64,000 nt of DNA from Pararhodobacter sp. (GTDB lineage Bacteria > Pseudomonadota > Alphaproteobacteria > Rhodobacterales > Rhodobacteraceae): the NCBI RefSeq assembly GCF_034676545.1, contig NZ_JAUCBZ010000015.1, forward strand, positions 2,697,001 to 2,761,000, given 5' to 3'. Both the position numbers and the translations under genes were made by a program. Positions 16,223-25,156 of the stretch are shown here, one piece after another; the stretch's first letter is position 1, and each line of letters begins with the position of its first letter. The notes beneath the pieces are model-generated. The model was not told the origin of the DNA, did not search any database, and saw nothing but the letters and a program-made list of their open reading frames with translations.

Positions 16223-19200
16223 ATGCGGACGAGTATTTTGAAAGACGCTGAACACCACGCCGAGCAATTGGACCTGACGTTCGAACAAGCTTCCGCACTT
16301 GTGATTGATTCGCTGGGGATTTTGTTGCGCGCGGCGCCGGGCGATCTCGACCGGGCCATTCATACCGTTCTGGCGCGTCTGGCCAAGACCGTGGGCGCCG
16401 AGCGCGCGCATGTCTTGCTGCGGGTGGAAGACACCTGGATGAGCGCCCATGAATGGTGCGCCGACAGCGTTGCACCCCGGCTCGCGCCGCATCACACATT
16501 GTCGGCTATCGAAGCGAGCACCTTGAACGCACAGGACGCTGGCACCGGCGCGATTTACACCTGCACCGTTGCGTCGCTTCCCTCGGGGCCACACCGGCAG
16601 TTATTGATGGCGCATGGCGTGCAATCCCAGATCGTCGTGCACTTCCCGCCCGAGGCCGCCGTCACGGGATTGATCGGGCTGGAACGGGTCATAAGCCCGC
16701 AAGGGTTTCCAGAGATTGTCGGCTGGCTCTTGCAATCGCTGGGCGACGGTGTCTCCGCGACCCTGGCGCGACGCGACGCGGAAACCCATTTGCGCAAGAC
16801 CAGAACGCAACAATCCGAAACGCTGGAACGATTGCGCGCCACGCTGGCCGCCATGCCAGAGTTGCTGCTGGAAATGGATGACGACGGCCGATGCGTGGAC
16901 TTCCACTGCTCGGCCCCCGATCTCCTGGTCGCGCCACCCGCGGAAGTCCTGGGCAAATCCCTGGAGGAGACCCTGCCACCGGCGATTGCGCTGTTGCAAC
17001 GTCGCGGCATGAACGAAGCTCGCCAGAACGGGACCGCTCAGGTCGGCCCCTATGCGCTGGGCAAAGGCGACAATCAGCGTTGGTATACGCTGACAATCGC
17101 AAAGCGCGGCGGTGCAGAGGATCGGCAAGGGTTCGTCTTTCGGATAACCGATGTGACGCCGCAACGTGATCGGGAATCTGAAAACACGATGTTGGTCGAA
17201 ATGGCGCGTCGGATGACCAACATGGCTATGGTGCTGGACCCCGATCTGCGAATTCGCTGGATGAACGCAGCGCTGGAAACCCGTTCGGGATATAGTTTGG
17301 CCGAGGTGCGCGGGCGCTTTCCGACCGATTTTACCGACCCGACGGCAAGCCCGAATGAAATTGCCAAGATCAACAGCGCACTGCAAACGCGAACTCCGGT
17401 TCGGGCGGAGATCAACAAGCGTGATCGCAACGGCACCTCGTTCAGCGTGGCAATTGATATCCAACCCATGCGCCGCGCCGACGGCGTTTTCGAAGGGTTC
17501 ATTGTCATTGAAACGGACATCACCGAGCGCAAACACCACGAGGCCGCCCTCGAGCGCCTCGCATCCGAGGCTGACGCCGCACGCCTGAAGCTGCAATCGG
17601 CCATCGACTCGATCCCGGATTCCTTTGCAATGTATGACGCCGATGATCGTTTGATGATCTTCAACACCGAATACATGAAATCGATGCCCGCAGCGGCGGA
17701 CAAGGTCAAAGTGGGCATGACGTTTTCGGATATTATTGACAAAGCCCTTGCCGCAGGTGCGTTCCCCGATGCCCTCGGTCGCGAGGAGGCGTGGAAATCT
17801 CAACGTATGCTCCAGCACGAGCAGGCCAAGGGGGATTTTGAGCTGCGGCTCAGCAATGGTCACTGGATGCGGGCCTATGAACGTCCCACGCCCGATGGTG
17901 GCCGGGTGATCTTGCGCTCCGATATCACCGCCCTCAAACACGCGGAAAAGCGCTTGAACGAGATCATCGACGGCGCGAGGATCGGCACCTGGGAATACAG
18001 CGTCGCCACCAACACCGCGGTCCTGAACGAGCACTGGGCGGCAATGCTCGGCGCCGAGCCGAATGCACTGCCATTCATTGACGCGGAGCAATTTCCACGC
18101 CTCATCGATCCGATCGACTACACCCGCATTCGGGCGGCGATGCGGGCAGTCCTTTCGGGCGATAAGGAGCGATTGGAACAGGAAATCAAACTGCGGCATC
18201 GTGATGGTCATTGGGTTCATGTTCTGCTGCGGGGTCAGATTATTGACGGCGACAAACCCCATGATCAGCGCCGCATCAGCGGTGTCGGGCTCGATCTGAC
18301 CGAGCGACGACACGCGGAAAACCGTCTGCAAAACATCCTTGAGGCGTCTTCGGTCGGCACCTGGCAGCTGAACAATGACTCGGGCAATATCATCATTGAC
18401 GAACAATACGCCGCGATGCTCGGCTATACGCGCGATGAGCTTTTGCCCTGGACCAAGTCGCGGTTTGAGAGCTTGCTTCACCCGATGGATATTCCACGGC
18501 TGCAAGCGGGGCTGGCGGCCCTGTATCGCGCGCAAAAATCCACCATCAGCCATGAGTTCCGAATGCGCCATCGCGACGGGCACTGGATCTGGATCCTGTC
18601 GCGGGTTCGTGTGTCGCGTTGGACGGAAACGGGTGAAGCGGCCGAGGAATCCGGCGTTCATGTCAACATCACCGAGAGCAAGGTTCGCGAGGCCGCCCTG
18701 GCGGACGCCAAAAAGGCGCTTGAGCACGCTTTGGACGCGCAAAAAGCCTCCGATCAACGGTTCTCCGATATCGCGGCGGTCTCGGACGAGTGGTTTTGGG
18801 AGATGGACGACCAAGACCGCATAGTCTTCATGTCGTCAGGTTTCGAGCGCAATTCAGCCATTCCGGTGGCCAACATGTACGGCAAGACATTGGCGGAAAT
18901 CGGCTTTCGGCACGATTCAGACAGCGTCAGCGCAGACTGGACATCTTTGGGCAAACTTCTGGGTAAGCGCGAAAAATTCTCGGACTTCTTGTTCGGGATA
19001 AACCCGCAACGGGATCGCTCCACCTTGTGGCTTCGCATCAGCGGGACCCCGATCATCCGCCCCGACGGGACCTATGCCGGCTATCGCGGCGTCGGGTCGA
19101 ACGTGACAGAGTTCATCGCCGCCACCGAGCGCGCCGAAGCGGCAAACCTTGCCAAATCCCGGTTCATTGCGACCATGAGTCACGAGTTGCGCACCCCGCT

Positions 19201-20275
19201 GACCGGCGTTCTGGGCATGGCAGATCTGCTGGGTGACACCGCCGTATCCGAGCAGCAACGCGAGATGATCGACACCATTCGTGAGTCTGGCGAGGGGTTG
19301 TTGGCCATCGTCAATGACATTCTCGACCTGGCAAAAATCGAAGCCGGCAAGATGACGGTCGATCGTCTGGTGTTTACACCAGCCCATCTTTTTCGGCAGG
19401 TCCATGCCCTCTTTGCGCCCCGCGCCCATGCACAGGGTCTGGTGCTGGGGTTGGATATCACGCCGGCTTGCTCGAAGCGCCGCCTCGGCGACGCCCATCG
19501 CATTCAGCAAATCCTCAACAATCTGGTCAACAATGCGATAAAATTCACCGAAAGCGGCAGCATCAAGATGATCGGGGCTATCGGCCAGAACGAAAACGGC
19601 GATTTCCTCGAGATCCGGGTTGTCGATACGGGCATCGGCATGACGGCGGAGCAATCGGCCAAAGTCTGGGATGAGTTCGAACAGGCCGAAGGGTCAACCG
19701 CGCGCCGGTTCGGCGGGACCGGACTGGGACTGTCGATCACGCGTCATCTGGTGACCATCATGGGCGGCTCGATCACGCTGGAGACCGCGATAGGTCGCGG
19801 AACCAGCATATGCGTTCAGATCCCGTTGGCAGATGCGCCTGCCGCAGAAATCGCGCATAAGACCATAGCGGGTTCCAGTCTCGATGATTTTGCCGGGTTG
19901 CGTGTCTTGGTGGCGGATGACAATCGGACCAACCGACAGATCCTGAAAAGCTTGCTGAACAAGGCAAAGATCAACGTGACCCTTGCCGAAGATGGGCATG
20001 AGGCGCATCAGCTTTATCGCCCGGATGATTTCGACATGCTCTTGCTTGATATCTCGATGCCCGGGCTCGATGGGATTGGGGCGCTCCACGCGATCCGTGC
20101 AACCGAAGCCGCCGCCGGCAGCACACAGGTTCCCGCCTTGGCCGTCACCGCCAATGCCATGCAGCATCAAATCGACGATTATTTGGCGGCCGGCTTTGCG
20201 GGTCATGTCGCGAAACCGTTTCGAAAGTCCGAGCTTCTGGCTTCAATTGCCGCCAATCGGGGCGTGAAAGCCTAG
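16223..20275 (+). CDS. Soluble multi-PAS hybrid sensor histidine kinase
   Basis: A 1350-residue hybrid kinase without a convincing membrane segment, so it should sense a cytoplasmic signal. A GAF-like domain fills about residues 15-190. At least five PAS/PAC units follow, seen from repeated terminal motifs such as FRITDVTPQRDRE, IVIETDITERKHHE, RSDITALKHAEKR, GVGLDLTERRHAE and HVNITESKVRE. Then come the dimerisation/phosphoacceptor box with His987 (FIATMSHELRTPLTG), an HATPase_c domain (NNLVNNAIKFTES; DTGIGM; FGGTGLGLSI), and a C-terminal receiver with Asp1276 (LLLDISMPGLDG) and the switch lysine in HVAKPF. AGGAGG precedes the ATG. No cognate regulator or HPt gene is adjacent, so it looks like an orphan. 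Confidence 0.92.
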   Translation: MRTSILKDAEHHAEQLDLTFEQASALVIDSLGILLRAAPGDLDRAIHTVLARLAKTVGAERAHVLLRVEDTWMSAHEWCADSVAPRLAPHHTLSAIEASTLNAQDAGTGAIYTCTVASLPSGPHRQLLMAHGVQSQIVVHFPPEAAVTGLIGLERVISPQGFPEIVGWLLQSLGDGVSATLARRDAETHLRKTRTQQSETLERLRATLAAMPELLLEMDDDGRCVDFHCSAPDLLVAPPAEVLGKSLEETLPPAIALLQRRGMNEARQNGTAQVGPYALGKGDNQRWYTLTIAKRGGAEDRQGFVFRITDVTPQRDRESENTMLVEMARRMTNMAMVLDPDLRIRWMNAALETRSGYSLAEVRGRFPTDFTDPTASPNEIAKINSALQTRTPVRAEINKRDRNGTSFSVAIDIQPMRRADGVFEGFIVIETDITERKHHEAALERLASEADAARLKLQSAIDSIPDSFAMYDADDRLMIFNTEYMKSMPAAADKVKVGMTFSDIIDKALAAGAFPDALGREEAWKSQRMLQHEQAKGDFELRLSNGHWMRAYERPTPDGGRVILRSDITALKHAEKRLNEIIDGARIGTWEYSVATNTAVLNEHWAAMLGAEPNALPFIDAEQFPRLIDPIDYTRIRAAMRAVLSGDKERLEQEIKLRHRDGHWVHVLLRGQIIDGDKPHDQRRISGVGLDLTERRHAENRLQNILEASSVGTWQLNNDSGNIIIDEQYAAMLGYTRDELLPWTKSRFESLLHPMDIPRLQAGLAALYRAQKSTISHEFRMRHRDGHWIWILSRVRVSRWTETGEAAEESGVHVNITESKVREAALADAKKALEHALDAQKASDQRFSDIAAVSDEWFWEMDDQDRIVFMSSGFERNSAIPVANMYGKTLAEIGFRHDSDSVSADWTSLGKLLGKREKFSDFLFGINPQRDRSTLWLRISGTPIIRPDGTYAGYRGVGSNVTEFIAATERAEAANLAKSRFIATMSHELRTPLTGVLGMADLLGDTAVSEQQREMIDTIRESGEGLLAIVNDILDLAKIEAGKMTVDRLVFTPAHLFRQVHALFAPRAHAQGLVLGLDITPACSKRRLGDAHRIQQILNNLVNNAIKFTESGSIKMIGAIGQNENGDFLEIRVVDTGIGMTAEQSAKVWDEFEQAEGSTARRFGGTGLGLSITRHLVTIMGGSITLETAIGRGTSICVQIPLADAPAAEIAHKTIAGSSLDDFAGLRVLVADDNRTNRQILKSLLNKAKINVTLAEDGHEAHQLYRPDDFDMLLLDISMPGLDGIGALHAIRATEAAAGSTQVPALAVTANAMQHQIDDYLAAGFAGHVAKPFRKSELLASIAANRGVKA

Positions 20276-20336
20276 TCCCCCCTTTTCATCCCGAGCCGGT
20301 CATCCTAGCACAGAGCAACGGCGCGACGGGGGCAAC

Positions 20337-22346
20337 ATGGCGATTTTCTTGGGCGTAGATACGGGCGGCACCTATACGGACGCGGTCCTGCTGGATGAAA
20401 CAACGCAAACCGTTCTGGCCAAAGCCAAAGCACTGACATCGCGCCCCGACCTGACCGAGGGTATCAGCGGCGCAATAGATGCGGTTCTGGCCGATGCATC
20501 GCAGGTCTCGCCCGCACAAGTGGCGATGGTTTCGCTGTCGACAACTCTGGCCACGAATGCGCTTGTCGAGGGGCAAGCCAGCCGGGCGGCGCTCGTGATG
20601 ATCGGTTTCGATACCAGTGAACGCGGCAGCGCCCAATTGACCGAAGCCCTGGGCGACGATCCGTTGATCGAAGTCGGCGGTGGACACCAGCATTCAGGAC
20701 TCGAGGCCAAACCCCTGGATCGCGCGGCACTGGAAGCCGCCCTCGACGCCCTTCCCCACGGTATCAGCGCCGTCGCTGTCGCGGCTCAATTCGCCACCCG
20801 AAACCCCGCCCATGAAATCGAGGCCCGCACCCTGATCCGTGCGCGCACCGGCCTGCCGGTTACCTGCTCGCATGAATTGTCGGCGGGTTTGAACGGCCCG
20901 AAACGCGCCTTGACCGCCTTGTTGAACGCACGCCTGATCGCGATGATCGACCGCTTGATCGGCACCTGCGAACGCCATTTGGCGTTGCGCGGGATCGAGG
21001 CACCACTGATGGTGGTGCGCGGCGATGGCGCCTTGGTGTCGGCCGCCCTGGTCCGCGAGCGCCCGATCGAGACGATCCTGTCCGGCCCGGCGGCCTCGAT
21101 CGCTGGTGCGTCGTGGTTGACCGGCCTGTCTGACGCGCTGGTTTCGGATATCGGCGGCACGACCACCGATGTTTGCCTGTTGCGCAACGGAAAACCGGCC
21201 ATCGACCCGCAGGGCGCACGCGTCGGATCGTTTCGCACGATGGTCGAAGCGGTCGCCATGCGGACCTCGGGATTGGGGGGTGACAGCGAGGTGCACGTTC
21301 TTGAGGGATTGCCGGGTGGCCTGCGCCTCGGGCCTCGGCGCGTCATGCCGATTGCCCTTGCCGCGCAGAAATTTCCGGATGTCGTGCTTCCGGCACTGGA
21401 AGCGGCCCTTGCCCGCAACCCCGCACCCTTGGAAAGCTGGCACTTTGCCATCCCGCATTTCGTATCCGAGCCCGAGGGCTTGCCCCCCCGCGAGGCCATG
21501 ATCGCCCTGCGCCTTCTGGCCGGGCCGCGGCTCCTGTCAGAGGTAATTCGCACCAGGATCGAGGTCCCGGCCCTGTTGAGACTGGTGCAGCGCGGCCATG
21601 TCTTGCTGTGTGGCCCGACGCCCTCGGACGCCGCCCATGTCCTGGGTCGCCAAACGAGCTGGAACCGCGCTGCGGCGGAAATGGCCTTGACGCTTTTGTC
21701 ACGCCAGCGCGGCGGCGACGGCAACTCATTGGCCCCCTCCGCCGCCGCAATGGCGCAAACGATTGTCGATCAGCTCACCACCCAGACTGTCACCTGTTTG
21801 CTCGAAACCGCGTTTGCCGAAGAGCCACGCAACTGGACGCAACCCCCCGAGGATTTGGCGCGGCACAGCTTGCTGCTTGCTGCACTCGACCGCGCGCCCG
21901 GCCTTGTCAAGCTCGCGGCTCATCTGGGGGTGCCCGTCATCGGCTTGGGAGCCTCGGCAAACTGCTACTACGGTGCGGTCGGCACGCGCTTGGGGTGCGA
22001 CATGGTCGTCCCGGACCACGCGGATGTCGCCAATGCCATCGGCGCGGTGGTCGGCCAGGTTTCGATGCGCGCCGAGGGACAGGTCACCAGCCCCAGCGCG
22101 GGTGAATTCATCGCCCACCTGCCCGACGGACCCATCCGCTTTTCCAGCCTCGAACCAGCCGTCGCGGCGCTGGATCAGGCACTTCGCCGGCTCGCGACCG
22201 AACTGGCACAGCGGGCCGGCGTCGAGACCCCGCTCCTCAGCCTGGAGCGCGACGATACCGGCGCTGCGGTTGAGGGTCGGCAAATGACGATCGAGGTCCA
22301 ATTGCGGATCAACGCCACTGGACGCCCGAGAATCGCAAACGGGTGA
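20337..22346 (+). CDS. Hydantoinase/oxoprolinase family protein, HyuA-type only
   Basis: A 669-residue ASKHA-fold ATPase of the N-methylhydantoinase A / oxoprolinase subunit A family. GVDTGGTYTDAVLL is the first phosphate loop, STTLATNALVEG is the usual early motif, and SDIGGTTTDVCLL is the second phosphate loop. HyuA proteins normally work with a HyuB partner in ATP-dependent opening of hydantoins or 5-oxoproline; no HyuB follows here. It is 61 bases after the hybrid kinase on the same strand and ends 47 bases before tRNA-Ser. Its substrate and possible partner are unknown. Confidence 0.85.
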   Translation: MAIFLGVDTGGTYTDAVLLDETTQTVLAKAKALTSRPDLTEGISGAIDAVLADASQVSPAQVAMVSLSTTLATNALVEGQASRAALVMIGFDTSERGSAQLTEALGDDPLIEVGGGHQHSGLEAKPLDRAALEAALDALPHGISAVAVAAQFATRNPAHEIEARTLIRARTGLPVTCSHELSAGLNGPKRALTALLNARLIAMIDRLIGTCERHLALRGIEAPLMVVRGDGALVSAALVRERPIETILSGPAASIAGASWLTGLSDALVSDIGGTTTDVCLLRNGKPAIDPQGARVGSFRTMVEAVAMRTSGLGGDSEVHVLEGLPGGLRLGPRRVMPIALAAQKFPDVVLPALEAALARNPAPLESWHFAIPHFVSEPEGLPPREAMIALRLLAGPRLLSEVIRTRIEVPALLRLVQRGHVLLCGPTPSDAAHVLGRQTSWNRAAAEMALTLLSRQRGGDGNSLAPSAAAMAQTIVDQLTTQTVTCLLETAFAEEPRNWTQPPEDLARHSLLLAALDRAPGLVKLAAHLGVPVIGLGASANCYYGAVGTRLGCDMVVPDHADVANAIGAVVGQVSMRAEGQVTSPSAGEFIAHLPDGPIRFSSLEPAVAALDQALRRLATELAQRAGVETPLLSLERDDTGAAVEGRQMTIEVQLRINATGRPRIANG

Positions 22347-22393
22347 TCCGCATCTTGCAACCCCGCAAACCCGAAGCTAGAAGCTGAGTGGAC

Positions 22394-22483
22394 GGATGGG
22401 TGGCCGAGTGGTTTAAGGCTCTAGTCTTGAAAACTAGCGTGCGGGGAACCGTACCGTGGGTTCGAATCCCACCCCATCCGCCA
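22394..22483 (+). tRNA. tRNA-Ser (UGA anticodon), CCA encoded
   Basis: GGATGGG (22394-22400) pairs with CCCATCC (22473-22479), followed by discriminator G and an encoded CCA. The anticodon stem CTAGT/ACTAG encloses loop CTTGAAA with anticodon TGA. There is a long class II variable arm (GTGCGGGGAACCGTAC) and the T-loop GTTCGAATC. These features give serine, reading UCN codons. Accessory genes start to its right, so the 3' end is a candidate integration site. Confidence 0.96.
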
Positions 22484-22873
22484 TTATCCCCATTGCGAAC
22501 CAGTGACACCGCCCTGACGGGCACGGATTTTTCCGTGTTATCAAAGGGGTTTGCGGAAACCAACCGAACCTCATAGACGCGCCGCCTAGCCGAAGCTGGG
22601 CTCAGAATGACCCTCAGTCTCAGTTTGGGCGAACCTCACCCGTTTCGGTTCGGTCTCGTTTTCTCGTTACCTTTCAATGCACTGCTGCCGAACCCCGCCA
22701 AAACCCAAACGTGCGTTCCGAACGACATCGATGGCAACATAGCCAGAACATGCGGTAGGCGCGTTGCTCGGGATGCTAGCGTAAATCGACGGATTTCTTG
22801 GGTAGGTTTGCATCCCATTCCCCCAACCGAAACCGCTGATGACAAATGATTTTCCCGCGTCTAGCCTGGCCGC
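22484..22873. other. Gene-poor stretch right of tRNA-Ser
   Basis: I see no convincing gene here. A 6-base-stem hairpin (CACGGA, TTTT loop, TCCGTG; 22522-22537) may end tRNA transcription. The composition is less GC-rich than the flanks and an 80-codon open frame at 22607-22849 lacks a ribosome site and codon bias. I found no integrase gene and no second copy of the tRNA 3' end elsewhere in the window. Confidence 0.5.
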
Positions 22874-23704
22874 ATGTCGAACGGGCCTTGGACAGATGCA
22901 GAGAATGACCTGATCGTCGCGGATTACTTCGCGATGCTGTCGGCGGACTTTTCTGGCCAGTCCTATAACAAGGCTGCTCACAATCGCGATCTTCAGAGCC
23001 AGATCGACCGCAACCGCAGTTCGATTGAGTTCAAGCACCAGAACATCAGCGCGGTACTCAGGGCCCTCGGAGAGGACTGGATCCCCGGCTACAAGCCCGC
23101 GCAAAACTACCAGGGCACACTAGAAGACGCGGTGGCGCGTTGGCTGAAACTCAACCCCGGCTGGCTGTCCCGCATTCCGGAACGGCCCGCGATGGGCCTC
23201 CGCGAGGCGGCCCAGCTTTGGATTGGACCGCCCCCGACGCTCAGCAACCAGCCGCCTCCGGCTGAACTTGAGCAAACCATCGCCACCGCCCGCAAATTCG
23301 ATGTGGCGGAGCGTGATGAGCGCAACCGCGCGCTTGGCCGGGCGGGAGAGGAACGCGCGCTGGCGCATGAGAAAGCGGTGCTGGCTGGCTCCGGGCGCTC
23401 TGATCTTGCGTCAAAGGTGCGATGGGTCTCGGAGGAGGATGGCGATGGCGCGGGGTATGATATCGCCAGTTATGCGCCGGATGGTCGGCCCCGTCTGATC
23501 GAAGTGAAGACGACCAACGGCTGGGAACGCACACCATTCCATATTTCGCGGAACGAGCTGGCTGTTGCCGACGAACGGCGGGCGGACTGGTGCCTCATGC
23601 GGCTCTATCACTTTGCACGGGAGCCGAAGGCGTTCGAACTGCGCCCGCCGCTGGACGCCCACGTGTCGCTGACCGCCACGAGTTTTCAGGCCAGCTTTCA
23701 CTGA
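22874..23704 (+). CDS. DUF3883 domain protein, possible nuclease
   Basis: A 276-residue protein in two parts. Residues 1-80 (WTDAENDLIVADYFAML and RSSIEFKHQNISAVLR) form a helical module often joined to HNH or other nuclease domains. Residues about 150-250 are DUF3883: GRAGEERALAHE, GYDIASYAPDGRPRLIEVKTT and FHISRNELAVA. The spaced Asp and EVK triad is that of a PD-(D/E)XK nuclease fold, so a role in DNA cleavage, restriction or phage defence is plausible (inference). It is the first gene right of tRNA-Ser, stands alone, and lies in the accessory patch ended by the IS21 element. Confidence 0.75.
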   Translation: MSNGPWTDAENDLIVADYFAMLSADFSGQSYNKAAHNRDLQSQIDRNRSSIEFKHQNISAVLRALGEDWIPGYKPAQNYQGTLEDAVARWLKLNPGWLSRIPERPAMGLREAAQLWIGPPPTLSNQPPPAELEQTIATARKFDVAERDERNRALGRAGEERALAHEKAVLAGSGRSDLASKVRWVSEEDGDGAGYDIASYAPDGRPRLIEVKTTNGWERTPFHISRNELAVADERRADWCLMRLYHFAREPKAFELRPPLDAHVSLTATSFQASFH

Positions 23705-23879
23705 GGGTCAGTTGAGCAGGTGCTGATGCAAAGAGTTTGCTGCGCCAAACGCAGCAGGTGGGTAAGCCGGTCGAATGATGCGAAGTCGTGGCGCTGCTTT
23801 GCTGGTGCCAAGCCTCCACTTCGCGTTGAACGAGCTCTCGGCTTTGGATATCAGGCTTCGGTAACTACAGGAGTATTGC

Positions 23880-24293
23880 ATGTTCAATTTGATCGTTTCA
23901 GGAGGCCTTGAAAGTGATCGCCGTGGCTCGATTATGGCGGGGCGTGTACTAGAACACACAAGCGAGCCTCTATCACAGAAATTTATGCCCGGCGGCGAGC
24001 TGGACATCAGCGCTATACTTGAGCTTCCCACTGTTCTGATGGAGGAAGGCGTTGCAGATGAGGTCGCCTATTTAGGGTGGCTTACTCGTGTGCAAAAGCG
24101 CGATCGTGAGTATCTTCTCCAATACACCGTAGATCCAGATATCCCGCGTCTGAACAATGCGGATATCCATGCATTGGCATCTGAACTGCAGATTGACGAC
24201 TTCGAGTTTCACCGAAATCATTGGGCCATCAAGGACGTGGACCTGTTTCAGGTTTTGTATCGCCAAAAAGCGGCCCAACGCCCTGTGCTGTAG
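23880..24293 (+). pseudogene. Unknown accessory protein, 3' end cut off by IS21
   Basis: The ATG follows a good AGGAG site and the 137-codon frame reads as a folded protein (LDISAILELPTVLMEEG, DEVAYLGWLTRVQ, TNADI-like NNADIHALASELQI, NHWAIKDVDLFQVLY). I cannot name the family. The last codon is a hybrid: C24288 is native and the next bases TG are the first two of the IS. The TAG stop lies inside the IS terminus. The natural C-terminal part is therefore lost, and nothing resembling its continuation follows the IS on the other side. It is a truncated gene whose function is unknown. Confidence 0.72.
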
Positions 24294-24361
24294 ATTTCCA
24301 CGCGGAAGTGAGCCGGGTTTTCCATCGAGAAGTGAGCCACCTCTAGGTTATGTTTCGGGTT

Positions 24362-25156
24362 TCAGGCTTTGGTCAATACGTGATTGTCCTCCCTCTTTTT
24401 CTGCGCCGCGGTGGCTGCACTGGTTTTGAAGCGGAAGCTGTCGTTGCCGGTCTCGAGGATGTGGCAACGATGGGTCAGGCGGTCGAGGAGTGCGGTCGTC
24501 ATCTTGGGATCGCCGAAGACGGTGGCCCATTCGCTGAAGCTCAGGTTTGTGGTGATGACGACGCTGGTGCGTTCGTAAAGTTTGCTGAGCAGATGGAAGA
24601 GCAGCGCACCGCCTGATGCACTGAACGGCAGGTAGCCGAGCTCGTCGAGGATCACGAGATCCAGGCGGACGAGGCTTTCGGCAAGCTGTCCGGCTTTGCC
24701 TTTGGCCTTCTCCTGTTCGAGCGTATTGACGAGCTCGATGGTCGAGAAGAAGCGAACCTTGCGGCGGTGATGCTCGACAGCCTGCACGCCAAGGGCTGTC
24801 GCGACATGCGTTTTGCCAGTCCCAGGGCCCCCGATCAGCACAACGTTCTGGGCACCGTCCATGAACTCGCCCCGATGAAGTTGGCGCACCGTGGCCTCAT
24901 TGATCTCACTGGCCGCGAAGTCGAAGGCGGTCAGATCCTTGTAAGCCGGGAAGCGAGCGGCCTTCATGTGATAGGCAATGGACCGGACCTCCCGCTCGGC
25001 CACTTCGGCCTTCAGCAATTGAGCGAGCATCGGCACCGCAGCATCAAAGGCTGGTGCGCCTTGTTCCATGAGGTCGGTGACGGCTTGGGCCATGCCATGC
25101 ATCTTCAAACTGCGCAGCATGATGATGATGGCACCGCTGGCGGGATCATGACGCAT
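24362..25156 (-). CDS. istB: IS21 helper ATPase IstB
   Basis: A 264-residue AAA+ DnaC-like ATPase that loads onto target DNA and stimulates the IstA transposase. The Walker A motif is GGPGTGKTH, Walker B is LVILDELGY, and TTNLSFSEW/LDRLTHRCHI form the sensor region. The ATG (25156) overlaps the istA stop by 11 bases, the normal coupling in this family. The longer upstream open frame is only istA read in another phase. Confidence 0.95.
   Translation of the reverse strand: MRHDPASGAIIIMLRSLKMHGMAQAVTDLMEQGAPAFDAAVPMLAQLLKAEVAEREVRSIAYHMKAARFPAYKDLTAFDFAASEINEATVRQLHRGEFMDGAQNVVLIGGPGTGKTHVATALGVQAVEHHRRKVRFFSTIELVNTLEQEKAKGKAGQLAESLVRLDLVILDELGYLPFSASGGALLFHLLSKLYERTSVVITTNLSFSEWATVFGDPKMTTALLDRLTHRCHILETGNDSFRFKTSAATAAQKKREDNHVLTKA

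Noticed and set aside
23705..23879. Possible transposase remnant between the DUF3883 gene and the truncated gene
   Set aside because: Short frames on the minus strand looked vaguely transposase-like, but no motif or terminal repeat supports it.
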